64,000 bases of DNA from Alectoria sarmentosa (GCA_009733775.1 WOGZ01000164.1:1-64000), one strand, 5' to 3'; shown: positions 42,610 through 55,800, numbered from the stretch's first letter. The notes: a model not told the origin generated them from the letters alone. Numbers and translations are program-made.

Positions 42610-45273
42610 CTATAAAATCCCTAGGACTACTAATAGAGACACGGATATTCCAAACCATGTTGTTATCGCCATAGATGATATCGTCTTGGCTGAAGCAGCA
42701 CTTTTCCCCTTACCACCCGTTACATTGGGGAGCCGCGTTGGGAGAACACCCCCACTAGCTGAAGTCCCCGTGCCAAAAGCGCTACTCGCGGTCGTTACGG
42801 TAGCTGTGTTTGCGACAGGGGTTGCATAGGCGAAGGTGGACGACCCAACAAGCAATCCGTTTGAGGCAAGCGAAATCTTTGTCCCATCTTCCGTGATCGC
42901 TGGGCCGCCGATAGAAAGGGTAGAACCGTCGACCACGACCGCCGTACTACCCAATGGAGTAAACGTCTCCCCATCTGCCGTGAGCGCGCCGTTACTCGCG
43001 TCGACGGAGTCGGCGGTAGCTAGAGGGATGGTGGATGTGCCAACAATCAGCGAATCGGCTTCATTGATGGAATATGTTGTGCCACTGATGACCACGGCTG
43101 AGGATCCGGGAAGGAGCGTGGAATGGCCAATCTCGAAGCCTCCTTCACTGCCGCGAAGAGCTGTCAATGTTTGTGAACCTATTGCCAGCAATGACGTTGT
43201 CGGGGCAGGAGTAGAGGAAGGTACTCCTGATGTTCCGCCGATGATGACACCAGATGGTCCGATTGTCGGGACGAGAGTCGAGAAAGATAAGCTTGACGTC
43301 CCTATAACGACACCAGATGGTCCGAGAGAGATGCGGGTGCCAGAGATCGTGACAGCTTCTCCACCTTGCGTGAGAGCCGTGCCACCAAAGGAGAAAACCG
43401 CTGCGCTTTGCGGTCCAGGCGTCAGGGTCGTAGCGACCGGCGTGTATGTTGTACCTCCTATCACGACAGGTTTGGAGTCTGACTGGCCTAGTTGAGAGCT
43501 TACTTTATCTGGCTCGGTGTTTTCGTTATCGGCTGCATTGTTGGATTGCTCCTGAGTAGCTGAAGGCTCCGAATTGATTTGCTCCGGGGTGTTGGCCCCT
43601 GTCTGTGATGTGCCAGACTGGGACGTCGGGGGTAGAGGTGCATACGTCTTCCCGCCTACGACGACTGGTTGAACTTGGGCCTGATCTGACGCGGTGATCG
43701 ATTCGACGGATGGTTCTGATTGTGGGGCCGAAAATGTCAATCCGCCAACGACAACGGGAGAAGGCGCCGCTTGCGGTACTGGAGTCGAAGATGCCGGCTG
43801 GAATGTCAAAGTGCCTGCAACTAGGGGTTCGACATGCGATTGTATTGCTTGTGCTTCCGGAATTGGCGTCGATGAGCTGCCGACATAAATGTATCCGGAC
43901 GACACTTTGACAGGTTGGTTGTTCACGGTAATGGGCTCACCATTAGCTGGCACTGTCTGGCCCTGCACAATTACTGGAGCGGTTGTGGGCGTAGGGGCCA
44001 TAGCTGGCGCTGCTGGCTGAGAGTTTACCTGCGCAGTATCTTCTGCTGCCTGAGAGTCTACCTGGGGAGTTTTTTCTGCCGCTTCAGACTCTATCTGCGC
44101 AGTATCTTCTGCTGCTTGAGAATCTATCTGCGCAATATCTTTTGTTGCCTGAGAATCTACCTGTGGGGTTTCTTTTGTCGCTTCAGACTTTATCTGCGCA
44201 GTATCTTCTGCTGCTTGAGAATCTATCTGCGCAATATCTTTTGTTGCCTGAGAATCTACCTGTGGGGTTTCTTTTGTCGCTTCAGACTTTATCTGCGCAG
44301 TATCTTCTGCTGCTTGAGAATCTATCTGCGCAATATCTTTTGTTGCCTGAGAATCTACCTGTGGGGTTTCTTTTGTCGCTTCAGACTCTACCTGCGCAGT
44401 ATCTTCTGCTGCTTGAGAATCTATTTGCGCAGTATCTTCTGTTGCCTGAGAATCTACCTGCGCAGTATCTTTTGCTGCCTGAGAATCTATTTGTGAAATT
44501 TCTTTTGTCGTTTCAGATTCTATCTGCGCAATATCTTCTGCTGCCTGAGAATCGACCTGTGGAGATTCTTTTGCCGCTTGAGAACTGGTCTGCTGAGAGT
44601 CAGTCTGTGAATCAGTTTGCGGAGAGTCGGTCTGCTGAGAGTTGGTCTGCTGAGAATCCTGCTCTGCTTGAGGCTCTGGTGATGATGTGGGCTCTGGCAA
44701 TGATGTGGATTTTGTTTTACTTTTCGATTCCGGTACGAGCTCGAATTCTGGGATCAACGCGGTAGCGGGTTCGAGGGAAACTGGTGCTACACACTGTTGC
44801 TGCTCTCGTATGTGTAAATATGCAACAATCCGTCCTCTGATGATCCACGATCTCTTGAAATTGCCACCACAACCCGTTAGCTCTGCCAAGGTTCCAGTCT
44901 TTCCGGACCCTTTGGCTGTGCCGTTAGTCGCTGCCGTCGCGCCTTGTTTGGCTGTTGCATTGTGTTTCACTGCCAGAGCGGTGCTCGACGTTGAAGCCAA
45001 TACTGGAGCGGATGCCGTTTGGTTTCCCTTGTCTTTGGAAATACCGAGAGGGTGGGCTACAGTGTGGGAAGAACTTGACGCTGAAGTATTCAATGCCGAA
45101 GTCGAATTGAGCAAAGGCGAAAGACAATTATTTCCACAACTGGCTTGGACTTCAAATATTGGACGTCAGTTAAAGCTATTCAAAATGGAAGAGCTGGATT
45201 TACCGTGAGCGAGTGAGAGTATTAGAGTAAATAGAAGGAAAGGCACGAATGGAACAGGCCATGCCCGTCTCAT
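42610..45273 (-). CDS. Large GPI-type cell-surface protein with hendecad repeats
   Basis: Exon 1 (45273-45204) encodes the signal peptide MRRAWPVPFVPFLLFTLILS; a 54-bp intron (45150-45203) follows; exon 2 (45149-42610) encodes the rest. Total about 869 residues, with phases closing. After the signal come a short cysteine motif (ASCGNNCLSP) and an Asn/Ser/Thr-rich part with a GGNFKRSWIIRGRI patch. Next is a region of about 190 residues made of 11-residue repeats of the form AQIDSQAAEDT (44030-44590). The C-terminal half holds repeated beta-like units (VVVGG.TY, VVIGGTTYT, ..AITEDGTKISLASNG). The end (TTWFGISVSLLVVLGIL) is a hydrophobic GPI-type tail. It is probably a wall-anchored adhesin-like protein, which is inference. 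Long open frames on the opposite strand are by-products of the repeat. Confidence 0.75.
44030..44590 (-). repeat. 33-bp coding repeat arranged in 99-bp higher-order units
   Basis: About seventeen 33-bp units. In the central part they form three consecutive near-identical 99-bp blocks, each encoding PQVDSQATKDI, AQIDSQAAEDT and AQIKSEATKET (or a one-residue variant). Flanking units are more diverged. Confidence 0.9.
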
Positions 45274-47207
45274 TGTAATAGCCATGGATAAAGACAGTTG
45301 AGAAAAGAAGGAGTGATTTGTTACATATGATCAATGACAACCCGCCACTATGAACAAGGGAAACAAAGTACTGAAGAGAGTGGCAGTACCGTGAAGTTGT
45401 GAACATGAAGTGCAAAGGAAAGGCGCGTGAGAAAAACGACATACTGATCCAATCTCGCTGGCTTTAACCGATCTCGCAGATCGCAGGGTACACATGTGGC
45501 GGCGCAGATGTCAATATGCATGAAGCAAGTCCAAATGGTCCCGGCTTTTTTAGAGTTGCGAGAGCCGTCACTTGGGCTGAAGCTTGAGGGGCCAAAAAGT
45601 CCTTAGCGGCGATCGGCTGGCCTACCGAGCCTGTTTGGGCCTGGAGAAATTGCGGTGTTGCGACGTAGCGGCGTAGCAGCCCTATGAACCATACTTGTAA
45701 GCCTCATTTCTCGTATTCCGCCTTGAAAGCACCGAAAAACTTCGTGTCAGATTGGCTCTCTTTCGAAATCAGTCATTGATGATCAGGTCATGGCAAAAGC
45801 GCTTTCCTTCTTTGAGACGAATCACAAAACTTTGAAATTGGACTTTCAGGCCTCCAAAGCTGATACGAAGCAGTCAATCCAGGAAGGAAGATTTCAGGAG
45901 CAACGTGACTCACAAGCTGCCCTTGTGAGCAGGGAAGTAGGGTTTGGGAGCCTGATAAGGCGACTTCCTTAATAAAATCGACATACAACTTCTATGTCGG
46001 AGACACTTGCTTCGTTGCGGTTGTCGAGTTGCTAGCGGACTTGTGCTTTGAACAGACGAACTTGAAATAAATCACGTTGAGTGATGGGATCCTGTCGTGA
46101 TGTTCATGCACGCAATTGTGGCAAAGGAGCATGGACCCCACCACGTGGCTGAAAGTTTGCTAATAGCAGTGAAACCACTGGAGACTTCTTTCAAGTTTCA
46201 AGAAGGATGATGCCTGCAGCGTATGATAACCACATCTAGACTCTTTGTCAGCGGGCCGGACCACTCGTAATTAATCAATGAGCCGTACCAATGACTGGTC
46301 AACTGGCGAATGGGCCATAAAAGATCTGCGTACTCGTCCCAGATTAGATCACATCTTTCCAAGGTGGCCGCCTCGTACAATTCTATTAGTGGTAGGAGTC
46401 AGTCATTTTCAGCGAGTATTTTGGCTCTGGCTTGGACAAACATCCGGCATCGCCGCCCACATCGGTGTAATAGATATAAGAGATAGTCGCCAAGTCGCTG
46501 AAAATACGCATATCGTACTTTTGCTCATTGACGCGTTGAGAATCCTGATTTTGTGGTTCTGGAGTTCGATGCTAAAATAACGCCATCCACATCAAAGCTC
46601 CTTAAGCGAGATTGGCTGATGATATCCAGTGATATTCACACTTACAACTTCCCATTGGAAAGAATCGGTGTAGTTCCGACGGCGAGTTTGACATGCTCAT
46701 TGTGCGGCCGGGACTTACAGCCAGCCGTCCGAAGCAGGCATTGACATGATCATGTCACCAAAGTGTGCGAGCAAAATCTTGTTCTGATTCTTATTTCTTC
46801 TCGTCGGGAGTCGAAACCACGCATAATTCGTTCGTCCAAAGCAAGGAAGAAAGGCAAAACAAGGAGACCAAAAGCAAGGCTATTGCAAGTTTCTGATGCA
46901 ACTGATTGGTCGTGACTACGGAAAAGGTGGCTCGTAGAACGTGAGCTTTCCGTACGGCGAAGGTCCCTTGAGATTCGCGTACGTCAAACCATACTGAGTG
47001 AGACCACACATTCGAAATGCTCACATACACAGTTTTGGACATTTCTTTCTTGCATGTTGGGATAGATGAACAAGAAAATTTAGAACCAACATTTCTCACG
47101 AGGGGTGCGCGCATCGGCCTCAGAGCGAAGGGAATAGGCGTAAAGCATGACGAGAATAAGCAGTTCGTTGATATTCAAAGTGTACACAAGCAGTGTCAGC
47201 TCACATG
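45274..47207. other. Intergenic, no supported gene
   Basis: About 1.9 kb. Probably contains the promoter of the surface-protein gene on its left and the 3' flank of the ankyrin gene on its right. Frames of up to 107 codons have no motif. Confidence 0.4.
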
Positions 47208-49986
47208 TCACCCACCCTTCTTCTGCTTGGAACGCATCGACCACCAAGACGAAGAAGACGGACTCCTCGAGGGCAACGAGCCGCTCGTAGAAGACCGTGT
47301 ACTGGCAGCATCGCTACGCATGGCCTTTTTATGCTTCGCCAACAAACTGATAATCTCAGGAGATTTCCTTGGGGCATGGTTCGCCGCGCCCAGAGCATCA
47401 TGCCCGGCCTTGTCCTTGGCGTCAGCATCCGCTCCCGCTCCTAAAAGAATGTGGACCATGTTCTCAAGTCTAGACTCTATAGCCGTGTGCAGTGGCGTCC
47501 TCTCTGCAACGTCTCTCGCTTCATAATCCGCTCCGGCATTCAACAGAAAGGAGACCATCGAACTATTCTCCTTCTCAATGGCATGATGTAGGGGCGTTTT
47601 CTGATAATGGCATCTGGCGTTGACGTCGGCGCCGTGAGTGAGCAACATTTGTGCAACGCCCTCCCCACCCGAATTCATCATGACCCGATGCAAGGGCTTC
47701 CATCCAAAAACATCTCCAGCATCAACGTTTGCACCACTTACAAGCAAGACGTCGACAATTGCCTCGTAATTTCCTTGGACGGCGCAAATCAAAGGTGTAC
47801 CATTGTTGGGACTTCTAGCTTCGATATCCGCACCCTTTTCGACGAGCAAGCGCACCAATACTTCTTGACCCCTAGTGGTCGCCCGTTGCAGAGCAGTCCA
47901 GCCCATGTCAGCATCAGATACATCAACTTCATCGTAGTCATCTAGGTCTAGTCGAGCCAGGGGATGCTTTTTGGGCGAGAACTCCTTTGGACTTCTTGTT
48001 TCTATGTCAGCATCCTTCGTAAGAAGTAACTTCACCATAGCAATGTTGACCATGTCCACTGCTCTGTGTAGAACGGTCCACCCGGCTGTTGTCGCATCGA
48101 CTTGGGCACCTTTGTTGAGGAGTAGCTCCAAAATGGATAAGGATCCATGGTTCACAGCATGCATGAGAGGCGTTATATAATCGGCACATCTTGCTTCGAC
48201 ATTAGCACCTCTCTGAAGCATAAGGCGAACCAACTCGTCATCCCCGCTTGTGATGGCAGATATAAGCGGCGTCTCTCCAGACTTCGTTGGCGCATCGATG
48301 ATCGAAGGATCGACCGAAACGTCCTGGGCCCATCTCACATGAGGTTGACCGACGCTGTTTCTTCCATCTAGATGAGATTTCAATGCCATACTACGTCGTC
48401 CCGACTTCTCAGGCACTTGCGGTTTAATGCTCTCCGTTTGGTAGACTCTTCGCAGAGCCTCGGCCGTTTCTGTCCTCTGTTCCAGTTCGTAGACACGGAT
48501 GAGTAAATTGACTGACTCCAAGAGTAGCCTGTCGTCCTTATCTAGCGACCTCTCCCTTCCTAGGTACGCTCTCTTGGCGAATTTTTCGGCTTCCACCAAT
48601 CTTCCCTGCTCCTGATAGATCTCAGCCAAAGAGTGGTAAAGTCTCCACTTCCTATCGGTCTCGCCTTTTTCTTGCATCAGTAGACGATTCAAGAGCGGCT
48701 TTGCCTTGTCAATCTTCTTCTGTTTCACGTATATATCCGCCAGGATTTCATGCATTTCAGTCTTGTTGTCAAAGGGTATCCCCAATTTATTTTCCCTGTC
48801 GGTGAGATAGTCCATCGCTCGGCGATGTGCTCGTTCTGCCTTGATGTATTCACCCGCCAATGTTTGATTCTCTACTTCCTGTTGAACGGAAGAGATGAGT
48901 TCAGAATAGACCTCTGGGGGAAACTGGTCTTCGAACTCGGGCTCTGGATCGAAGACGGAGTCGCAATCAGAATCAGAGCTACCATGATGTTTGGCGTTGA
49001 TGCGGTCTAAGTGGAACACGATGGGCACCTCCACCGGAGTTTTGGAGTTCCTTGGTTGGTTGGTCACCACTGTCTGTCTCTGAATAGCAGGTCTGGGAAG
49101 TCTGTTTGATGGTTCAGCGAACTGCTTTCTCTTCTCCAGTCTTGGCTCCTCTGGTAATGGCGAATCCCTTTGTTTCTGCTGTTCCTGGTTCGATCCACCT
49201 GAAACAGACGTTTCGGCCGGCGAGCCTGGTAGCTTGCATGGCAATTGTCCCAATGGCGATTGAACGTTCTCGTATACCGTTGTGGTCGTGATGTTCATTA
49301 TGACCTCGGCCGAGAAAACGCATCTGTCGACATCGTACAGGAAGGTTTCTTCCTCCACCGGACTGTGTTGGGTGAGGTTCGGACTGAGACCTTTTCGGCA
49401 CGATACTGAGTCCTTCAAACTCTGGATTGTCTCGGACAAGTCCCTGTGTCGGAAGTAGATGCTATCTTGAGGGAGTTGACTCTTCCACTGATGTACTCTG
49501 TACCGCGTCAGCAGTGACTCTGGTGTATATCTCTTTGTCTTTTGGTGATTACAGTTTGACGGTCTGCAGTGACATCTGCAGTGTCTGTATGTAGAAGCCA
49601 ATCCTTGCCCTTAGCGCTGACACTTCCGAATCTTGCATTTCCCCGAGGATCTCTTGTAAGCTATCCCGCGAATCAGTCTGATGAAGTCTCGGTCCCAAGG
49701 CGGCGAGAATCTCGCATAGTCGAGAGACTGTTGTCCGGCATCTCTCAAGCAAGACCCCCAGGCTGGTAAAATGCTGCTCCTCAAACGCCATCCGCGGCAA
49801 CTTGGCTTTGAACACTCGGTCTATCAAATCTAGGAACTTCCGAAGCGCCCGCACTTCGCCGCAGAAAGCCTCGATGTGGCTGGCAGTATTTGCGTAAATC
49901 CGCAGCTTTTCGAGTATCACGTCACACAGGTGCGCGACGGCTGGATTGCCGGAGAGTGGTGGAGGCTCCATTATGATCAAGGTCAT
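47208..49986 (-). CDS. Ankyrin/TPR protein with STAND-like helical N-terminus
   Basis: Exon 1 49986-49553 and exon 2 49497-47208, with a 55-bp intron (GTAATC donor, TACAG acceptor), give about 907 residues. Residues 1-145 are helical and cysteine-poor (IYANTASHIEAFCGEVRALRKFLDLID), like the helical N-terminal domain that fungi place before NACHT or ankyrin modules. Residues about 340-500 form tetratricopeptide-like helix pairs (EYIKAERAHRRAMDYL, KIDKAKPLLNRLL, RLVEAEKFAKRAY). Residues about 550-840 hold eight or so ankyrin repeats (SGETPLISAITSGDDELV, KTPLHHAIEKENSSMVSFLL, RTPLHTAIESRLENMVHILL). The tail is Ser-rich and basic. No NB-ARC or NACHT P-loop is visible between the N-terminal and TPR parts, so this is an NLR-like layout without its switch. 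It is probably a cytosolic scaffold. An alternative start is the ATG at 49971. Confidence 0.85.
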
Positions 49987-50319
49987 TGAAACGAACGATG
50001 TGGTGCTGATGAAGATGAATGAAATGATATATGATTTAGCGGTTGACAACAACAGTAGGTGAGAGGCTGAAGCGCCAGGTCTGACAATCACGATTACAGC
50101 CGGCTACGTATGCTTACTTCTGCAGGGCCAGCCACCTTCCCGATTGAGACTGATTTCGGAAGGTTTCCTTGGCATGGCTATCCTGTCGATGTCTACAGTC
50201 TCGTTGATAGACTACCACAATGGGAGGCTATGAATGCCTTGCCTGATGGTAAAAAAACTACTCTCAAGGCTATCTAATAAGTCTCTACATTCCAATATTT
50301 CTTGCTACGCTGAACCGTA
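49987..50319. promoter_or_regulatory. Region upstream of the ankyrin gene
   Basis: About 330 bp that should carry the ankyrin gene's promoter and the transporter gene's 3' end. The frame of exon 1 stays open to 50091 with a hydrophobic leader, so translation from 50091 cannot be excluded. Confidence 0.4.
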
Positions 50320-52806
50320 TCATGAATTTCTTTGAAACTTGTAAAGCGGGCGTAACACCACGTCTCTTCGTAGTACGTACCGGCGGAAGGCCCAAGGTAG
50401 GACTTCGGTAATCTGGTATTGCATGTGTTGACGAGTTGGAACTGCAACTAAAATCCACGCATTAGCTCTACGCTGCTCGAACGTTTTCAAGCCGATGACT
50501 TACATATATAGTCCAGCTCTTCAAGTGTCCGTTGTTTAGTTTCTGGTACCCAGAGAAATATCATGATCAGAGCTAGCACGTTGAGACCACTACAATCGAT
50601 GAACAATTAGCCCAGTCCTTGGCAATGTACCTAGGTTGCAAACTCACGCAAAGAAACCCACGGCGCCGGTGGCGCCAAAAGCGACTATCATGCTTGGGAA
50701 GACGAGGGTCAAGATTCCAGCGAAAAATAGATTGACTGCAACAGATAGACTCATTCCAACCTCTAATTCCGGTAAGTAGGAAGACGACTCAAATGGGGAA
50801 TATCTCTCATACCGCGATGGAACAGAGGAAACGCTTCGGCGGAATAAGTAAAGGGTACTGGCCCCTCACCTGGCGAATAGAAGGCGGAGAAAAGGTAGAT
50901 GAAAAGCGCGAGTACAGGTAGATGGGCGGAGCTCGAGCTTGGTATCTTGAAGCAGAACGCGGCGGCCAACAGAGTCCAGGCCATATTGGGGAAGGTGGCA
51001 AGCAGCAGAGCACGGCGCCCGAAGGTATCAATTGTTGGAACCGCCGGCCAGGCAAAGCTATGTGATGTAAGCCACTCCGCTGATAAGTGCGCGCGACTTC
51101 GGTGGTTCCTTGCATGAAATTTATTAATCCAAAACCCCAAGAAAAGAAAAGGGCAGATCTTTCACTAGCTTTCGCGTCTGTGAAGAGAGTGGCCGCGTAG
51201 AACGCCATGATGTTGACTACCGTGAGATTAGTAAATTTCCAAAAGGTGTTATGAATGAATGAGCGCACTTCCACACATTTGCTGCGCTATCATTACTACG
51301 AAGGCAGCTAACGTCGCACGCCTTACTCGGGCAATGGTGAATAGTTGTATAAATCGAGCCAGGTATCTACCCCTGTGGGTAAAGTGCTCTTTACCATTTT
51401 CGATGTTCATCTTCTGGATGTCCCCATCTCCTAGCATTATCTCTTCAAGTCTCACTTGAGCGTGTATGTAGTATAAATCGCGAGCGGCTTGAAGGGAAGT
51501 ATTCCGAAGACGTCGGAGAGATTGAAAGGCATCGTTGTAGCGATGCTTCTTAATGTACCAGCGAGGCGATTCTTTACAACGTAAGCTCTTGACTCAGACC
51601 CATTTACAGGCGTGTTACCAGGGCAAAGATAGATTCCAATCAGTAATGGCACCGCCGGAATGAACGCAGACCCGAGCTGTAAGCGCCACGCGATCTTTCC
51701 TACTTGGTACATTGCCAGATTGGCAGATGAGCCCCTATCGATATTGTGTCAGTAATAACGCCACCCAGGAGTTAATCCATAATCTAACATGAAAATTCCG
51801 AAGGCGACCCATAGCTGCCACCCCATGACCAAACCCCCTCTGATGGAAGCAGGCGAATTCTCAGCAGCAAACACAGGAATCGTTGAAGCCTTAGTTCCAA
51901 TCCCAATGCCGAGTAACAAGCGGCACACAAACAGCTGTGGCCATGTTTGAGTCAATGCAGAGCCTATGACGGATAGGAAGCAGAATATAGCGGCAACGAA
52001 TATTGTCCCTCTTCGCCCGATACGGTGGTTCAAAGGATGAGAAAACCAACAACCACTGGGCGCAGATGTTGTCAGCTGTAGGGAGCGCATTCGGTGGTAT
52101 CGCCTTACATAAAGGCAGACGCAAAGTAAGGTGCCGCGTTAACTAGCCCGAATATCCAAGTACCTCTGCTGTTTCCTGTGGTACTGAGGCCGAAGGCTTT
52201 TGGCCAATTGAGATTGGCTCCATTCGACCCTGTCTGGTCCCATCCCCTTACGGATGTTACTGTGAGCAATCTGACTTTAACCGTACATGGGTTTGACTTA
52301 AACTCACTGTACTGCAGCACCGACAGAGCACGTAATGATTGTAATGTATAGTGCCACTGGCTGTTTGAATCGATGATTTTCCTCATCTCGTAGCGCTTGT
52401 TTTTCAGTCTCGGTTATTCCTCGTATAGCTTCGAAGAATCTTGGGTCCTTGGCAACTTGTGCACCCTTTTTCAACAGATCTGCATGCTCCTCGAGGTGGT
52501 TTTCGCGGACAAAGTCACGAACGTCTCGTAGGAGTTGTTCGGGCGTGAGATGTGCAAGCGGATTTTCGATGCTGCCGTGATGGAGACCTCATCAGCGAGA
52601 CCACACATGCTCGGAACAGTTGGACATACAGAGCGTCAATGTTCCTGTTCAAGTCTACACGCGCCAGGCCATCTTCAGCTGACCGAGTCGCCTGCGCAAA
52701 AGGTTGTCAGGTATTTTGCACAGGCTGAAACAAGACACGCATATTTGCAGCCATTACATACGTATATTCTGCTGGTCAAGCCGAAGGATTCTTTGTGCTC
52801 ATCCAT
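50320..52806 (-). CDS. MFS sugar porter (12 exons)
   Basis: Exons: 52806-52762, 52691-52661, 52587-52308, 52246-52109, 52055-51789, 51734-51619, 51571-51269, 51216-51114, 51057-50813, 50762-50648, 50589-50504, 50447-50320. Together they give 618 residues and all phases close. Signatures of the sugar-porter family are present: GRRGTIFVAA after helix 2, RLLLGIGIGTKAS, PESPRWYIKKHRY at the end of helix 6, CGINIMAFY, GPVPFTYSAEAFPLFHREVGM and PETKQRTLEELDY. The intron between exons 8 and 9 has a GC donor (GCAAGG) and an AG acceptor. The join is needed to rebuild INFIFAWPAVPTIDTFGRR. It is a plasma-membrane sugar or sugar-acid uptake system; the substrate cannot be read from sequence. Exons 1 and 2 are the least certain, chosen because they are the only open, in-phase route to an ATG that I found. 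Confidence 0.85.
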
Positions 52807-55800
52807 ATTGGCAGCGAGCTTCTATCGAAGCAAGTCAAGGTATGGCCTTCTTCATGCTGAGATAAAAGCCGATGAAACATCTGGGGCATAAGTTTGCTCA
52901 AAATATTTTCAGCCTCAACGACCCCGCTCAGGTGAAAGTAATCTCGACGATGTCGGTGAGATGGTTTAGTCAGGGCCAGCATGATTGGCTGCATAGCTGC
53001 AGTCATGATCCTCCATCGTCTAAAATTTCGCTATTTCCTTCTCGTTATTAGGCAGGTAAGCTTGAGATTGAAAGCCTATCTCGTGTAGCTTGAAAGCAGG
53101 TCGTCCCATTTTCACCACTACCATGGCCGGACCTGCGCAAGCACACCCTCGTGCTTTTAATGTTAGGCTGGCCACAGGGAACAAGTGCAAGCACAAGAGA
53201 ATTGAGACTTGGACAAATAGCAATAAGATATGCACAGTTGGGCACGTTCTTTGATTTGGGCTTACCCTATTAGCCTATGAGCGTGTACTTTTGTTTCTCG
53301 GGATCGGCCTGTTGTGCTGCGGCCGCCCTGCTAGTTCTCGCCTTTGACAATGTGTCAGCGTCAGCAACGAAAAAGCTGCAGGACAAAGTGCCTCGGGACT
53401 CTACCCCACTTTCGATACTATCCAATGGGGCAGTCTTTCATGCAGATCAGTCTGACAGTCTTACCGTCTTTTTCTTACTTCTTCATTTGCAAGTCGAAAA
53501 ACCCGAGTCCGTCTTCTAAATGTTAAGATTCAGATATGCAATGTATAGATTGCTTGATTCCTTCTCCCCAGAACTCTTCTGGGATAGCCATGTCTTTACG
53601 ACATACTTCATTCCATACTAAGTTGGTGAGCCGACATGCGCACAAATCCCAGCCAAGCTTTGTGGGGGTGAGATAGCCCTAACCCTAAGTGAAGGGAATG
53701 GGCCGGTAAACAGAACATAGAATAGCAAAGGATGTCAATCCTGCAGGAATTACAACGCCGAGGTTTCAAGGATCTGGTCTTTTGTCTCAACGGATTTTGA
53801 GTTGTTACCCAACTTACACTATCGAGGTCGGCAACAAAAGTCTTGAACGTCATGACTCTTGCGTCAGCATCTCGCATAAGCCCCGTCTGAAGGGTTACCT
53901 GGATAATGCGCTTACATCTGTTTCGAAGAGATGCCCGACTTGAGCGCCCCTAAAGGAACCCGATGTCTCTATTGCGCCCTCTAGAAGCTCCCGAAACTCC
54001 ATCCAGACGCTTTCAGGAAATAGTTGTGGTGTCACCTGTTACAACATCGCCTTCCGAAAGAACGGTCAGAACTCTACTGGCGCTAATCGGGACTGTTCAA
54101 GTCCTGGTCCCGTGACCTTATTCGACATCCTCATGTTTAATAATCTAGTCATCCCAATATCCCACCTTCAGTGAAGAGCACTGCCTCGTTAGCGTGACCA
54201 CGTCCCCTGGACACACATCTTCTGGCAGCTTCCAAATCAATTTCAAGACGAGATCGATCAGAGTAACAAACCTTGAAAGTAGATAGGACTATGCTCTGGC
54301 TATGTGCCCGAAAATTTATAACATGATGTACTCCCTTATGTGACCTATACAGGATTCAAGACATCCCATGACATAGTGAGTCGATACTCTAACAGCGCCA
54401 GATTTACGACCCCTGACCTAAGTCTCATCCAGCTACCTAGCCACCTATGTAAACGTCATGGTTTTCATATTCCCTCTACTTCTGAGATGAGATTCTCGAG
54501 GAAAAATCCATCTATCTGCTTATGCACAACCATGTCTCTCATTAGTAGCATGAACTGATATTATCATTTGAAACAGTTATAGACTTCGCTAAATAGTCTC
54601 AAAAACAGCTGGCGGTATGCTCTCCACTAAAGAGAAGCCTACCGGCTAGGTCGAAGATTGCGCGCTCAAATCTGGAAAAATAAAGCCGAGGCAGCAACCG
54701 GCAATGTCTCTGAAATTGACAAGAATGTCGACTATCCAAGCTGTATTGCTTACCCTTTGTTCCTCTGCTTCTTCGGCGCCGAAAGCTTGCCGTTACGATC
54801 TCCGACTGTTGACCCCTAGCCGAAGAAGTGAGAAGACTTGTTCCCGCCGCTGGCTCCTACCATCCCCTCGTCTGTCGGGGACTGTATAAAGCCTCTTGGT
54901 ATCTAGAAATGAATCTTGGAGTGTTACACGAGGTCAGCCAATTTGCTAAACATAGCCCAATCTCTTTGCAAGTGACACCAGCAGAAAACGCGTACGACCT
55001 CACATCTGGGCGACCCAGCGTCTCGAAGCATATGTGGGATTCCCCATCAAAAGGCATCAAAGCTGAGAAATCATGATTCTCGTATTCACTATTTCAAGTT
55101 CTCTGCTCAAATTCGCACGCTTAAGAGCTTCTACACATATCATCTTGACTCTTCTGATAATGCAGTTGTTCCCATCATTTCCGTTCCGACGATCTCCACA
55201 GAGCAATCCTCTCTACCATGCCGCTATCTTGTTCCCGGGAAGTACTTTCGGTTCAGGAATCAGGATGAGGTGGTGAATGATGACGAGGTCGGGTGTCTGA
55301 ACGCCTCGTATCCTGCTTCGGCGGTTTCCACAAAATGGTCCTTTCCATCGCGGTCCTCTCTTGATTTTGTGGAGGAGATCTGATAGAGGTCATAGAATGA
55401 GATGCCGAATCATGGATGGCGAGATCGTATGTCTGAGAGCCTCAATTCCCCATTCTGCGGCTTCCAAAATATCTGATGATTTGAGCGCTTGTGGTAAGTC
55501 CGCGGAGTAGCTTGCATTAAAGCCGTGAGTTTGCATTCGCCGACGGATGAACTGTGCTGCAACGTAGTTCTTCGGAGGAGATTGAGATCTCATATCTCCA
55601 CTGTCGAGAGCTTGATCCTTGACCGGAAGGCATCAATTACTAGTACCCCTTGAGTAGCCTGGTAGCGAGTCAACTCACGGATCAATTTGAGAGTAACAAC
55701 ATAGTAAATGCTTACGATGTGGGTCTCGAGGGTCGTATCTTTGACCGGAAGACCAGAAAACTTCAGACAATAGACGAGAAATGGCCGTAGTAAGATCGAT

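Noticed and set aside
43915..44765. Two long plus-strand open frames of about 200 codons
   Set aside because: They are antisense to the 33-bp repeat of the surface protein; a stop-free repeat is stop-free in several frames.
53020..53245. Minus-strand hydrophobic frame resembling part of a transcription-factor middle region
   Set aside because: Too short, no zinc cluster nearby and no splice partners.
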